From: Bacteroidales bacterium UBA3824
GTDB taxonomy: Bacteria > Bacteroidota > Bacteroidia > Bacteroidales > UBA3824
DNA length: 64,000 nucleotides
NCBI GenBank assembly: GCA_002393195.1
Contig: DGIK01000029.1
Span: 1 to 64,000, forward strand
Reading direction: 5' to 3'
Positions 44,201-52,937 of the stretch are shown here, in pieces; positions within the stretch are counted from its first letter, which is position 1, and each line of letters opens with the position of its first letter. The notes beneath the pieces were generated by a model that was not told where the DNA came from, did no database searches, and saw nothing but the letters and a program-made list of their open reading frames with translations. The position numbers and the translations under genes were made by a program.

Positions 44201-44608
44201 GACAAAATCAAGCATCTCAAGAAGCATCCGTTGTATTTCAACGTACCTGAATACTTGCTGGCAAAATTGGCAAAGCATATCGAGATACATTCGTTGAAAA
44301 AAGGAGAGGAACTCAATGCCGACGATGAGACCGTTTATTTGGTGGAAAAGGGCGTTCTGTCATGCAATATGGTGATAGAGGGCGATATTTCATTCGTAAA
44401 GCACGACATCATCACCAAGGGTTTCAATCTCGACCACGATGTCAAGACTTTGTATGCAAAGAATGATTCGATAATATTGGCTATCAATAGGTTTGAATAT
44501 TTCAATACTCTCATCCACGAGACCAACATCATTCCATACATTCTCGATGAAAACAACCGCGCAATGCTGGTGTCACACGAAAAGCCGGAACCTCAGCATG
44601 TCGAATAA
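41294..44608 (+). CDS. nucleotide-transporter-like membrane protein fused to HEAT repeats and a cyclic-nucleotide-binding-like domain
   Basis: A 1104-residue protein in three parts. Residues about 1-430 form 11-12 transmembrane helices of MFS/ATP-ADP-translocase (Npt/NTT) type, with FYFTPANSEFIKHFG near 38, a paired helix hairpin repeat and LNKSQERILRRGLDDPAFNILYQPLP near 347. Residues about 450-940 are HEAT-like repeats, for example DRNVKSAAITLAGNLRTPKMINKLISLLE. Residues about 975-1095 resemble a cNMP-binding beta roll (IEIHSLKKGEEL, DETVYLVEKGVL, NDSIILAINRFEYFNTL), although the phosphate-binding cassette is not recognisable. It could be a regulated transporter or a membrane-anchored sensor. 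A bidirectional terminator follows. Confidence 0.8.
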   Translation: MKKITLSHFLVKNFELKQQEVPIFLMLFLHSFFLGLAGAFYFTPANSEFIKHFGSEQLPYAYIASGIGGYLFTQIYSWMQKRIDSRSLFMGALIFMTVVTLASPIMLGHVDSKWLSSFVFIWAWPFLSMVGIECGALSLKFLNLVQVKRIFALFSIGGVLAAMMGYLIIPALSKVISHSYTLLYISAFGFIVGIVTLVILYKKYPQKLREERLLIEKKKQEGGGKILSLKPSNDGTGFLDLIKKSSYYRFIFICATLSMTIIYVTDFSFLSTVKIQIAPENTPQFLTLVYGGLKIGELLLSFFSARILSRYGVKLGLLILPVSMVVVTTLAAIVGLTSVESIVFLILITLNKSQERILRRGLDDPAFNILYQPLPDEEKAAVQTKVGVVQQFSTGIAGVVLLAVNTIITLRGEYDFKYFMLFFIPILVAWVVSSVKLYESYKATINKISKDFSKDSRREVNKSMYGPELLRKYIKVSNPNIQRMAVMILSETAPRSLEGYAAQLLESNDEVVEKAVLRNIDPTWRSRLATACGTLFKSSNNPEIRLLAERAQNYLSFTGLSKKPEQEEIDALVASQFVSDKIKLIKYLFKNDSLLNEDIISTLLDNTDRNVKSAAITLAGNLRTPKMINKLISLLESPEYYNTAENVLLDIGDKVLPALNEYFEKSMQPPAILLRIIELYAKYGSAPARAALMNNINYPNRDIQQAVIAALYFCKFQATEEKDILAIKQKINETVENIVWVMACLNDIEDEKNTLKLVQSLDLERTNSIENLFNLLSLLNEPRLINLIQKTIIGKNNIFAVEIIDNNFPQEIKQLIKPLFDDLSTVQKIKKLGDFFPQHEMSLEERLKDIIKRDYSKLDTWTVARAVELLGKQHKAKTSDDVQSSSIDYKDLKLWVKSNIKDLLAKIRKSEMPDEMFLCLYHTDEMVYSTAAKIIYEENPLKCSDYLSNMSSDKQLLYAALKSGQPTLIDKIKHLKKHPLYFNVPEYLLAKLAKHIEIHSLKKGEELNADDETVYLVEKGVLSCNMVIEGDISFVKHDIITKGFNLDHDVKTLYAKNDSIILAINRFEYFNTLIHETNIIPYILDENNRAMLVSHEKPEPQHVE

Positions 44609-44646
44609 AAAAAGCAGGAGGTTGATTCAACTTCCTGCTTTTTTAT
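44609..44646. terminator. bidirectional intrinsic terminator
   Basis: A hairpin AAAAAGCAGGAGGTTG-ATT-CAACTTCCTGCTTTTT (44609-44643) with one mismatch, A-run before and T-run after. It serves both the transporter-HEAT gene and the convergent leuB. Confidence 0.9.
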
Positions 44647-44671
44647 TTGATTAGGGATTACTCTATTCTCC

Positions 44672-45739
44672 TTACTTCGTTTCCAAAATGCACTTCTCGA
44701 TGTAGTCGCCTACTTCTTTGGTGCCGTAAGCCTTGCCTTCGGCGATGTCTTCGGTGCGGATATTGTCGGCGAGTGCCTTGTTGACTGCGTTGGTAACAAT
44801 CTGTGCCTCTTCCTTGAGTCCGAAGCCAGTTTCGAGCAACATTGCGGCAGAGAGGATTGCAGCCATCGGGTTGGCGATGTTTTTGCCGGCGGCCTGTGGG
44901 TACGAGCCGTGGATGGGCTCAAAGAGCGATGTATATATGCCTATGGATGCGCTCGGCATCAATCCCATGGAGCCGGTGATTACCGAAGCCTCGTCGGTGA
45001 GGATGTCGCCGAATGTGTTTTCTGTTACCATCACGTCAAAATCCTTGGGCGTGGTAACGATGCGCATGGATGCATTGTCCACAAACATGTACGAAGTCTC
45101 CACTTCGGGATATTCGGGAGCCATCTTCTGTGCCACTTCCCTCCAGAGGCGCGACGAAGCGAGCACGTTTGCCTTGTCGATTACGAGGAGTTTTTTGCGG
45201 CGGGTCATTGCGAGTTCGTAGGCGCATTTGAGGATGCGCTCGATTTCATATACCGAGTAGATGTTGGTGTCAAAAGCGGTTTTGCCGTCCTCTGTGCGGC
45301 CCTTCATGCCAAAATACATACCGCCGGTGAGTTCGCGTACCACGGTGAAGTCGGCACCTTCCACGATTTCCTTCTTGATGGGCGATTTGTGGATGAGCGC
45401 GGGGAATGTGTAGATTGGGCGGATGTTGGCGTAGAGTTCAAGGCGTTTCCTGATAGCCAGGAGACCCTGTTCGGGACGCACTTTGGCGTTGGGGTCGTTG
45501 TCGTACTTGGGGCTGCCGAATGCGCCAAAGAGCACTGCGTCAGACTTCTTGCAGACGTCGATGGTCTCGTCGGGCATAGGGTTGCCCGTAGCGTCGATGG
45601 CTGCCGCACCGCCGAGTACCGGCACGTATGTAAACTTGTGTCCTCTTATTTTTTCGATGGCTTGGAGTGCCTTCTGAGCCTCCGCAATCACTTCCGGGCC
45701 TATGCCGTCGCCCGGCAATACTGCTATTTGCTTGTTCAT
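44672..45739 (-). CDS. leuB: 3-isopropylmalate dehydrogenase
   Basis: LeuB oxidatively decarboxylates 3-isopropylmalate in leucine synthesis, using NAD and a divalent metal. The 355-residue protein begins [13 protein letters not shown] and has the substrate arginines in [16 protein letters not shown] near residue 94 and [10 protein letters not shown] near 135. The metal-site region follows with [32 protein letters not shown] (about 220-250), and the [12 protein letters not shown] stretch near 256. Length is typical. No leuA, leuC or leuD is adjacent. A complete promoter lies at 45781-45812 on the minus strand, back to back with that of hemH. Confidence 0.95.
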   Translation of the reverse strand: MNKQIAVLPGDGIGPEVIAEAQKALQAIEKIRGHKFTYVPVLGGAAAIDATGNPMPDETIDVCKKSDAVLFGAFGSPKYDNDPNAKVRPEQGLLAIRKRLELYANIRPIYTFPALIHKSPIKKEIVEGADFTVVRELTGGMYFGMKGRTEDGKTAFDTNIYSVYEIERILKCAYELAMTRRKKLLVIDKANVLASSRLWREVAQKMAPEYPEVETSYMFVDNASMRIVTTPKDFDVMVTENTFGDILTDEASVITGSMGLMPSASIGIYTSLFEPIHGSYPQAAGKNIANPMAAILSAAMLLETGFGLKEEAQIVTNAVNKALADNIRTEDIAEGKAYGTKEVGDYIEKCILETK

Positions 45740-45780
45740 TTTGTTTGTGTTGTGTTTTTATTCGTTATTTTTTCGATGTG

Positions 45781-45812
45781 CAAAGTTAGTTTTAATTTTA
45801 TTCCGTGCCAAA
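45781..45812 (-). promoter_or_regulatory. promoter of leuB
   Basis: On the minus strand TTTG (45812-45809), 20 bases, TAACTTTG (45788-45781). The ATG at 45739 follows 41 bases on. Confidence 0.7.
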
Positions 45813-45819
45813 AATATTT

Positions 45820-45827
45820 TAATTTTG
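45820..45827 (+). promoter_or_regulatory. -7 element for hemH
   Basis: TAATTTTG followed by CAG fits the consensus and lies 24 bases before the hemH ATG. It is 7 bases from the leuB -33 element, so the divergent promoters overlap physically. Confidence 0.5.
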
Positions 45828-45851
45828 CAGTGTAGAATTTTTGATTTTGAT

Positions 45852-46883
45852 ATGAATAGGAAGTCAGACACCGCACTTTTAATAATCAATTATGGTACGC
45901 CCGACACTGCAAGTCGTGGCGATGTGGCGCATTATCTTCGTCAATTGCTTGACAACAAGCACGTTATGACTATGAACGCCGCCGGACGCAAAATCCTTGT
46001 CAATTGCATAATTGCACCATCGCGTTCCAAAAAATCGTCTAAGCTATATCAAAGGCTTTCTGACATTTCGGGCGGCGAGATGCCATTGAAAAAACATACT
46101 AAGAATTTTGCCGACAAGGTGCAACTATTGCTTGGCGGCAAGGCGGATGTTTATGTGGCAATGACGGCTGGATATTCGTTGGTGGCGGATGTCATGGACG
46201 AGGTATTAAGGGCCAATTATTACAAAATAGTGGTTGCGCCGATGTTTCCGCAATATACCGAGTCCACTTGGGGCAAAATTTTGGACGATGTTTATGGAAG
46301 TCTCCAAGGCAGGTTCAATGTGCCGCCGGTAAGCGTGATACAGCCTTTCTTTGACGACGAAATGTATTTGGATGCTCTTTGCGGGCATATTTCTAATCAT
46401 TTGCCAGATGTAGGCAGTGTGGAGAAGGTGATTTTTTCGTATCATGGTGTACCGATCATGCATACCGAAATGACGCATCCGGGGCATACATGCAGCGACC
46501 TTGATTGCGCTAATAATATAAGTGTGGACAATAGGCGTTGCTACCTTGCACAGTGCCATGCACAGACGAGGATGATGGCGTCGAGGCTTGGAATCCCGCC
46601 CGAAAAATACATTACAGCCTTTCAGAGCCGTTTTGCAGACAAGTGGGTGGGTCCCACTACCGACAGCGTGGTGAGTCAGTTTGCCAAAGACGGTATCAAG
46701 CGCATTGCGGTAGTTACGCCGTCTTTCACGGTAGATTGCCTTGAGACCATTGTGGAAATCGACGACAATCTGCGCAAAAATTTTATGCAAAATACTGGTA
46801 ATGAGATGATTGTAGTGCCTTGCCTAAACGACTTGGATTCGTGGGTCAATAATTTCTGCAAAATTGTGACAAAAAGTCTGTAA
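45852..46883 (+). CDS. hemH: ferrochelatase
   Basis: Inserts ferrous iron into a porphyrin in the last part of haem synthesis. The 343-residue protein has LLIINYGTPD at the start, SGGEMPLKKHT near residue 76, the catalytic histidine in FSYHGVP near 197, a CYLAQCHAQTRMMASRLG segment near 230, YITAFQSRFADKWVGPTTD near 255 and the catalytic glutamate region VVTPSFTVDCLETIVEID near 292. Start is the ATG at 45852; an in-frame extension to 45702 would run through the leuB promoter. No other haem gene is in the window. It is followed by the MCP operon with its own promoter. Confidence 0.93.
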   Translation: MNRKSDTALLIINYGTPDTASRGDVAHYLRQLLDNKHVMTMNAAGRKILVNCIIAPSRSKKSSKLYQRLSDISGGEMPLKKHTKNFADKVQLLLGGKADVYVAMTAGYSLVADVMDEVLRANYYKIVVAPMFPQYTESTWGKILDDVYGSLQGRFNVPPVSVIQPFFDDEMYLDALCGHISNHLPDVGSVEKVIFSYHGVPIMHTEMTHPGHTCSDLDCANNISVDNRRCYLAQCHAQTRMMASRLGIPPEKYITAFQSRFADKWVGPTTDSVVSQFAKDGIKRIAVVTPSFTVDCLETIVEIDDNLRKNFMQNTGNEMIVVPCLNDLDSWVNNFCKIVTKSL

Positions 46884-46888
46884 AATCG

Positions 46889-46919
46889 TTGGTTGTTCCG
46901 AAGGTTTTTTGTATTTTTG
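46889..46919 (+). promoter_or_regulatory. promoter of the three-MCP operon
   Basis: TTG (46889-46891), 20 bases, TATTTTTG (46912-46919). The ATG at 46948 is 28 bases further on. The hemH stop overlaps only the upstream edge. Confidence 0.6.
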
Positions 46920-46947
46920 ATTCTTGGATATTAATTGCTAATTGCGC

Positions 46948-48927
46948 ATGGAAAAAAGTCAGAAAACCAACAATCGTAGTCGTGGGTCGCTGATGACCTC
47001 GCTGCTCGGTATCACCATACCCACGGTAACGGTGGTGGTGGTGGCATTGAGTGTGTTGCTTTTCAGAATAATGCGCAGCAACATCCTCGATTCGGCGCGT
47101 GTGGCGAGCAAAGACGTCGTAGAGTGCAATGTAAGGGCTATTGGCGACAAGTACAAATCCTTTGTTACACAGCTCGCGGGATTGGCGGAAATATGTTCGC
47201 GTCGGCATTACACCGAAAAAGAATGTGTGGAGCTTATTGATATTCTGGTACAAAACAGCAACGGCAACTATCTGTACGGAGGATTTGTAAGGCACGACGG
47301 CACCGTGCTCAGCACTGAGCCTGCCGATACTCTCCTCCTCGTAGAAAAAAAGTTTGCCATGGAGCATCTTTGCAAGTATGGCAAGCCTTTTATGATAACG
47401 CCGCCTTATGCCGCCGCCAGCGACACCACGCGCAAGGCGCAGAATCTCCTCGTGCCAATCAAGGACGGCGACGGCATCAGGGGTGCATTGTACGTAGCCA
47501 CCAATACCAACATACTGCTTAGCGCATTGTCGTCCATAAAGACCAACAATATGGGCAAGGCGTACCTCTGCAACGTGGAGGGCTTGTTGATTGTGTCGTC
47601 CGACATCGCCAACCCCGTTGCCTTCGACGAATCCATCACCAACATCTGCGCACATGTAGCCGCCCGGGTCAATGGCGGAGTCAATAATGGAGGCGATTCT
47701 TTTGAAGGCATCGACGGCGAGATGAGGCTCATTACGTGGTCGAGGGTGGTAGATTCGCGGTGGTTTATAATGATGGAGATTAAGTACAACGAGCTCGACC
47801 AGTCGCGTGCGCGTATGCGAAATGTCTATATCCTTGCGGGCATACTTGTCTTTATGATTGTAATAGTGTATATGTACCTGATTACAAAATTCGGCATCAT
47901 CAATCCTCTCGAAAAACTCAAAAAAGTAGTCAAGGAATTTGCCGAGGGGCGCATGTACAACGCCGTAAAGCTCGATGGAAATATCAACAACGAGGTGGGC
48001 GCACTATACGACGACGTGGCGGATATGGCCCGCAAACTCGTTAACATCACCGACACCATTCGCACACAGTCTGATGCCATTGTGGTAAATAGTCGCGAAC
48101 TCAATACTTCCGCCGAACACATTCTTCAGAGCATTGGCGACCAGGCGGCGTCGGTGGAGGAGATTTCCACCACGGTAGAGCAGATGTCGTCTGCGATATC
48201 AGAGACCGCCAACAATGCCGAGACCGCCCGTAAAAATTCTATGTCTATTGCCGCCGACATTGGAAGGGTGGCAAAGGCGTCGGCGCAGACATTTGAGAGC
48301 ACCAAGACCGTAATAGACAAGATTAAGATAATCAACGATATAGCCAAACGTACCGACTTCCTTGCCATCAATGCCGCAGTGGAGGCGTCGCGCGCGGGCG
48401 AAAATGGAAAAGGATTTTCCACTGTTGCGTCGGAAATCAAGCAGCTCGCCGAAAGATCCAAGGCGGCGGCGTTGCTCATCGACGAAACCTCCAAGCAGAC
48501 CCTCCGCGTTACCGAGCAGTCAACAAAGATGATAGAGCAGATAGTGCCGCGCATACTCGACAACGCTACCAAGGTGTCGGAGATTGCTATGTCGTGTGTG
48601 GAGCAACGCAACGGCACCGAGCAGATTGGCAATGCTATACAGCAGCTCGCGTATGGTTCGGAAGAAAACAATGCCGAGGCGAGCGCGTTGGCTGCCAAGG
48701 CGGAAAAATTTGTCAATTCTGCCAACCAACTCACCGAAAAGATAAATTTTTTCAAGACAGCCGACGAGCGTACCGAAAGGCTTCGCGACATCGAGGAGGC
48801 ACTCGCAAAGCACACCGACGACCTCGAATGTCTGCGCAGGGAACTCGCCGAGTACGACCGGCGAAGGGACGAATCGGCTGCAACTACACGATCAATCCAG
48901 CACAGCGATGAAAAAGGTTCTATCTAA
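46948..48927 (+). CDS. methyl-accepting chemotaxis-type receptor 1
   Basis: A 659-residue receptor. A basic cytoplasmic start and transmembrane helix 1 (about 11-37) lead into an extracytoplasmic double-Cache-like domain (about 40-285, with GGFVRHDGTVLS and GALYVATNTNI). Then come transmembrane helix 2 (about 290-312), a HAMP domain (about 313-370) and a methyl-accepting signalling domain (about 390-600). The hairpin tip is canonical: RTDFLAINAAVEASRAGENGKGF near 470 followed by VASEIKQLAERS. A charged coiled-coil tail (about 605-659) has no CheR-binding pentapeptide. The start is the ATG at 46948 rather than the TTG two codons upstream. Its end overlaps the next gene by 20 bases. Confidence 0.9.
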   Translation: MEKSQKTNNRSRGSLMTSLLGITIPTVTVVVVALSVLLFRIMRSNILDSARVASKDVVECNVRAIGDKYKSFVTQLAGLAEICSRRHYTEKECVELIDILVQNSNGNYLYGGFVRHDGTVLSTEPADTLLLVEKKFAMEHLCKYGKPFMITPPYAAASDTTRKAQNLLVPIKDGDGIRGALYVATNTNILLSALSSIKTNNMGKAYLCNVEGLLIVSSDIANPVAFDESITNICAHVAARVNGGVNNGGDSFEGIDGEMRLITWSRVVDSRWFIMMEIKYNELDQSRARMRNVYILAGILVFMIVIVYMYLITKFGIINPLEKLKKVVKEFAEGRMYNAVKLDGNINNEVGALYDDVADMARKLVNITDTIRTQSDAIVVNSRELNTSAEHILQSIGDQAASVEEISTTVEQMSSAISETANNAETARKNSMSIAADIGRVAKASAQTFESTKTVIDKIKIINDIAKRTDFLAINAAVEASRAGENGKGFSTVASEIKQLAERSKAAALLIDETSKQTLRVTEQSTKMIEQIVPRILDNATKVSEIAMSCVEQRNGTEQIGNAIQQLAYGSEENNAEASALAAKAEKFVNSANQLTEKINFFKTADERTERLRDIEEALAKHTDDLECLRRELAEYDRRRDESAATTRSIQHSDEKGSI

Positions 48928-50962
48928 AATATTTAGTTGCCTCGGCTACGACAGCCGGACGGTGTGGGGCAAGTATATGAAATTTATACTGCCTTGCGTC
49001 ATGGTGGTAATAGTCGCCATGGACATCGTGATATATGCCATCATCTCCAATTACACCGACACTGCCACCAACAAGGCCAACCAGAGAACTGTGAAAATAT
49101 TGTCGGACGAAATTTCGGAGGTGTTTCATCGCTATCTCGGCGACCTCAATATGATGCGCCATTATTATCAAAAAAACTCAATTGACGAGTTTCTGGCATT
49201 TACAAGGAGATTCACCGAGGAGCACAGCAACAAGTATTCATACGTAAGGCTCATCTTGCCCGACGGTCGCTCTTTCAATTCATTGGGCAACAATGATTTG
49301 TACAATGTCAAGGAAGGCCGTCCCTACAAGCATCTCGTGGTGGAGCACAAGGATATTTCGGTAAATTCGGCTCACGTGTCGGAGTTGGCTGGCGGCGTGG
49401 AGGTGTACAGCATTTCTGTGCCGGTAAAGAACGACAACGATTCTGTTACTGCCATCATTGCGGCTGTATTCCCCGTGGATGTCGTAGAACGCAAGCTCAA
49501 TTCCATACTCACCGATTCGTCGGAATATTTTGTAATGGTTGACGAGGCTAATATGGCGCGTGTGTGCCGTGGCAAGAGGGGAGGATTCAGCGTTGCGCTC
49601 GATGGCACTTCGCCGGGGGCACCGCCACGTTATACCGACTTGAAAGACAAGATGGTATATAATCGTAATAATGCGGCGAATGGTGTGCCGCCGTATGGCA
49701 GTTGGGTAATACATGAAACGAATGGGCAGGAGATATTGCTCCACTATGCCGCTATACCCGACACTCCGTGGGTGCTTGCCCACCTCGCCCAAAAGAGGAT
49801 TATAGCCAAGGATGTTACCCTTACATTTTGGGTGCTGCTGCTCACCACGCTTGTATCGATGGTGGTGTTGCTGATTGCAATCAGGCATATCACAACCAAA
49901 GTGGTAATACGCCCGTTGGAGGCAATCAGCAGGTTTTCTAACGACTTTGCCCACGGCAAGCTGTATTCTACCGAAACCCGCAATATCAATAGCAACGATG
50001 AGCTTGGCATGGTCTGCAAGAATATCGAGGAAATGCAGCAGAAGTTGGTATCGGCAGTGTCTGGCATACACGATACTACCAACGACCTTTCGCGGTGCAG
50101 CCACAATGTTATAGATACGGTGCAGAGTGTGGATTGCGATGCCCAAGTGCAGAATATCGCCGTGGAAAATATTGCAAATTCTGTGGAGCAGGTGAATGCC
50201 TCCATCCGCCTCAATAGCGAAGATGCTACGCGCACCCACGTCAATTCCAAGGAAATAGCCGAAGACATCGTATCGGTCTCAAAAGCCACTGCCGACACCT
50301 ACGACTGTATGCGACGCATCGTGGAGAAGGTGAAGGTAATCAACGACATCACCTCGCACACCGACCTCCTCGCCATCAATGCATCTGTGGAGGCGTCGCG
50401 GGCTGGCGACCATGGGTCGGGTTTTGCCGTGGTAGCCGCCGAAATCCGCAAGCTCTCTGAACTATGCCACCGCGCATCCACCGAAATCAACAGGCTCTCT
50501 GAGGTGAGCCTTGCCGCCATCACGCAGACTGTGGATCTCGTGGACAGCATTTCGCCAAAAATTCACGACAATGCCATAATGGTGTCGCGTATCTCTGAGG
50601 CGTGCAGCAAGCAGCTACATTTTACGGGAGCCATCAGCAATGCCGTGCAGCAGCTTTCTGAAATATCACAAAACAACACTGTGTCTGCCGACAAGTTGAC
50701 CGTAGCAGCCAATGTACTCGTCAACGACGTGGGAAAGCTCAATAAACTTGTGGATTTTTTCAGGCTCGACCGCGACCGCGACTTGCGGCGCGACGACATC
50801 CTTGCCGCTATCGAGATGTGCAAGTCGCAGATACTCGGACTCAGATCCAAGTTGCTTGCCGTGTCTCCAGAGGGCGACGCAGAGACCCAAGTCGTCGAGG
50901 AGAGGATAGACGAGGCGTTGCAGGATGCCGACAAAATGGTTAATCGTTTTAAAAACAATTGA
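48908..50962 (+). CDS. methyl-accepting chemotaxis-type receptor 2
   Basis: A 684-residue receptor beginning 20 bases inside the previous gene, so translation is probably coupled. A short amphipathic start is followed by transmembrane helix 1 (about 23-43), a Cache-like sensor (about 48-300, with EVYSISVPVKNDNDSVTAIIAAVFP), transmembrane helix 2 (about 305-328), HAMP (about 330-385) and the signalling domain (about 400-610). Its tip has diverged to HTDLLAINASVEASRAGDHGSGF, with D and S in place of the usual E and K, while VVAAEIRKL is kept. A coiled-coil tail of about 50 residues follows. The WGKYMKFILPC opening is shared with receptor 3. Confidence 0.9.
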   Translation: MKKVLSKIFSCLGYDSRTVWGKYMKFILPCVMVVIVAMDIVIYAIISNYTDTATNKANQRTVKILSDEISEVFHRYLGDLNMMRHYYQKNSIDEFLAFTRRFTEEHSNKYSYVRLILPDGRSFNSLGNNDLYNVKEGRPYKHLVVEHKDISVNSAHVSELAGGVEVYSISVPVKNDNDSVTAIIAAVFPVDVVERKLNSILTDSSEYFVMVDEANMARVCRGKRGGFSVALDGTSPGAPPRYTDLKDKMVYNRNNAANGVPPYGSWVIHETNGQEILLHYAAIPDTPWVLAHLAQKRIIAKDVTLTFWVLLLTTLVSMVVLLIAIRHITTKVVIRPLEAISRFSNDFAHGKLYSTETRNINSNDELGMVCKNIEEMQQKLVSAVSGIHDTTNDLSRCSHNVIDTVQSVDCDAQVQNIAVENIANSVEQVNASIRLNSEDATRTHVNSKEIAEDIVSVSKATADTYDCMRRIVEKVKVINDITSHTDLLAINASVEASRAGDHGSGFAVVAAEIRKLSELCHRASTEINRLSEVSLAAITQTVDLVDSISPKIHDNAIMVSRISEACSKQLHFTGAISNAVQQLSEISQNNTVSADKLTVAANVLVNDVGKLNKLVDFFRLDRDRDLRRDDILAAIEMCKSQILGLRSKLLAVSPEGDAETQVVEERIDEALQDADKMVNRFKNN

Positions 50963-50969
50963 CTGCCAA

Positions 50970-52937
50970 ATGAATACGTTTGCAAAATATTTCGACAAGT
51001 GGTTTAAGTTGCGAGGCAATACCATCTGGGGCAAGTACATCAGGCTCTTGCTCCCGGGCATCATTGTGCTTATACTCCTCATGGACGGTTATGTATATAG
51101 AAAGGTGAGCGTCAGCAATTTTTCCAATACCGACAATATGGCGAAGCAGAGCTTGATGTTGCAGGCGATGTCGATAGACAAGATTTTAGACAGTTATTGT
51201 TCTGAGCTCAGCATCATCAGGTCGATGTATCAGGATTCCACCATGCTCGACGATTTTATGTACAAGGCAAAAGATGTGCTATCCGTAAGCCGCAAAAAAT
51301 GGAACTATCTCCGCCTTACGCTACCGGGCGGCACCACATACACCACCCGTGGCGGTCTCGACCGTATGAACGGACGCAGGACAAGGTATTATAAGGATAT
51401 TGTTTACAATCACGCTCCCTACAACATCCAGCGTCCATTGAAGAGCCATTACGACCAGTCTGATTCATGGTGCTTATCTATGCCTATTAAAAATGGTCGG
51501 GATTCCATCGTTGCAATTGTAAGCGCGGTGTTCCCTACGGACGAAATAGATTCTCTGATGTTTGCAATCAAAGCCAACGGCGCGGGATTTAGCACACTGA
51601 GCGACAATGAGATGAAATTCCGCATCTACGAAAATGGCATTTACGAAATGTCTCTTTCCGATTTGGAGGCGGGCGGTTATTCTAACCTCAGGAATATCGT
51701 GGAGTATGGGTGGGCGCACAAGAGCACCGAAAATTATCAGAAGGGTTTTTATTACCAGCCCGACGGGACGCGGGTGCAGTGCTATATGGCTGTTGTGGGC
51801 AATACAAACCTTATTCTCTCTCTCAACATTCCTTACACAGAGCTTAATAAGGCAACTATTACAATGGCGATGTTGCTGGTGCTTACTGCTGTGTTGACGG
51901 TAGTGTTTGTGGTGCTTGTTGTTAAGTACGTAACCAAACAAGTGGTATTGAAGCCGCTTGAAGCCACCACCCGTTTCATCGCCGATATTGCGGAAGGCAG
52001 GTTGTATTCCGACGAAGCCGACAGCATCAGCGAAGACGACGAATTTGGCAAACTGAGAACTACCGCGCAGACTATGCGTCAGAAGGTATATAGCGCGGTG
52101 AAGTCTATCCGTGAATATACCAAGGAGATAGCAATAGGCGCAGTGTCGCTTAGCGATGCAATTGGCATTATTGCCGCCGATGCCAAGAGCCGCGCCGCCA
52201 CTGTGGAGGAGATTTCTGAATCGGTGTCGCAGATGACCTCCGCCATCAGCGACAATACCAACAATGCAAAACTCGCCAAGAGCAACGCCGACGAAATATC
52301 CAACAACATCTGCACCGTAACTCAAGAATCTGATAAGACCCTCGACAGTATCAGCAATGTACTTTCCAAGGCACAGGTAATCAACGAAATAGCCGAACGC
52401 ACCGACCTGCTCGCCATCAATGCCGCCGTAGAGGCTGCGCGGGCGGGCGAGAATGGAAAGGGTTTTGCCGTTGTGGCTACCGAAATACGCAACCTTGCCG
52501 AGCACTGTCAGACGGTAGCCGCCGAAATCAACGCCCTCTCCGCCGAAAGTCTCGACAATACGCGACACGCCGTGAAACTCATTGACGATATGTCGCCACG
52601 CATAGCCGACAGCACGGAGATTGTTTCCAAAATTTCCGAATCGTGCGCTCAGCAACTTACTATGACGATAGCCATCAGCCGAGCCGTGATGCAGTTTGTG
52701 GAGACTATCAACAACAACCGTCAGACCGCCGACGCTCTCGACAGTTATTCCAAAAAACTTGATATGTTTGTCAGGAAGCTCAATGTTTCTGTGGATTTTT
52801 TCAAGCTCAGTGAGAAAGAAATGCAGAGCCGAGAAGGCATCATTGCGCAGATAGAACGCAAGACTGCCAAGCTCGTGAGCCTCAAATCCGAGCTGCTGGA
52901 ATTGCTTTCGGGTTCCGATGCGTCGCAGATTGTCTGA
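50970..52937 (+). CDS. methyl-accepting chemotaxis-type receptor 3
   Basis: A 655-residue receptor, 7 bases after receptor 2. The ATG at 50970 is preferred over an ATG at 50925 inside the preceding gene, because it gives the same opening (WGKYIRLLLPG) as receptor 2. Order: transmembrane helix 1 (about 29-48), Cache-like sensor (about 55-285, containing WCLSMPIKNGRDSIVAIVSAVFP), transmembrane helix 2 (about 290-315), HAMP (about 318-372), signalling domain (about 385-600) with canonical tip RTDLLAINAAVEAARAGENGKGF and VVATEIRNLAEH, and a short coiled tail. No che genes are next to it. Confidence 0.9.
   Translation: MNTFAKYFDKWFKLRGNTIWGKYIRLLLPGIIVLILLMDGYVYRKVSVSNFSNTDNMAKQSLMLQAMSIDKILDSYCSELSIIRSMYQDSTMLDDFMYKAKDVLSVSRKKWNYLRLTLPGGTTYTTRGGLDRMNGRRTRYYKDIVYNHAPYNIQRPLKSHYDQSDSWCLSMPIKNGRDSIVAIVSAVFPTDEIDSLMFAIKANGAGFSTLSDNEMKFRIYENGIYEMSLSDLEAGGYSNLRNIVEYGWAHKSTENYQKGFYYQPDGTRVQCYMAVVGNTNLILSLNIPYTELNKATITMAMLLVLTAVLTVVFVVLVVKYVTKQVVLKPLEATTRFIADIAEGRLYSDEADSISEDDEFGKLRTTAQTMRQKVYSAVKSIREYTKEIAIGAVSLSDAIGIIAADAKSRAATVEEISESVSQMTSAISDNTNNAKLAKSNADEISNNICTVTQESDKTLDSISNVLSKAQVINEIAERTDLLAINAAVEAARAGENGKGFAVVATEIRNLAEHCQTVAAEINALSAESLDNTRHAVKLIDDMSPRIADSTEIVSKISESCAQQLTMTIAISRAVMQFVETINNNRQTADALDSYSKKLDMFVRKLNVSVDFFKLSEKEMQSREGIIAQIERKTAKLVSLKSELLELLSGSDASQIV

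Noticed and set aside
45702..45851. Upstream extension of ferrochelatase
   Set aside because: Would overlap leuB's start and both divergent promoters; the hydrophobic extra segment does not belong to the family.
51474..52655. 393-codon open frame opposite MCP receptor 3
   Set aside because: Antisense to the signalling domain; no recognisable content.
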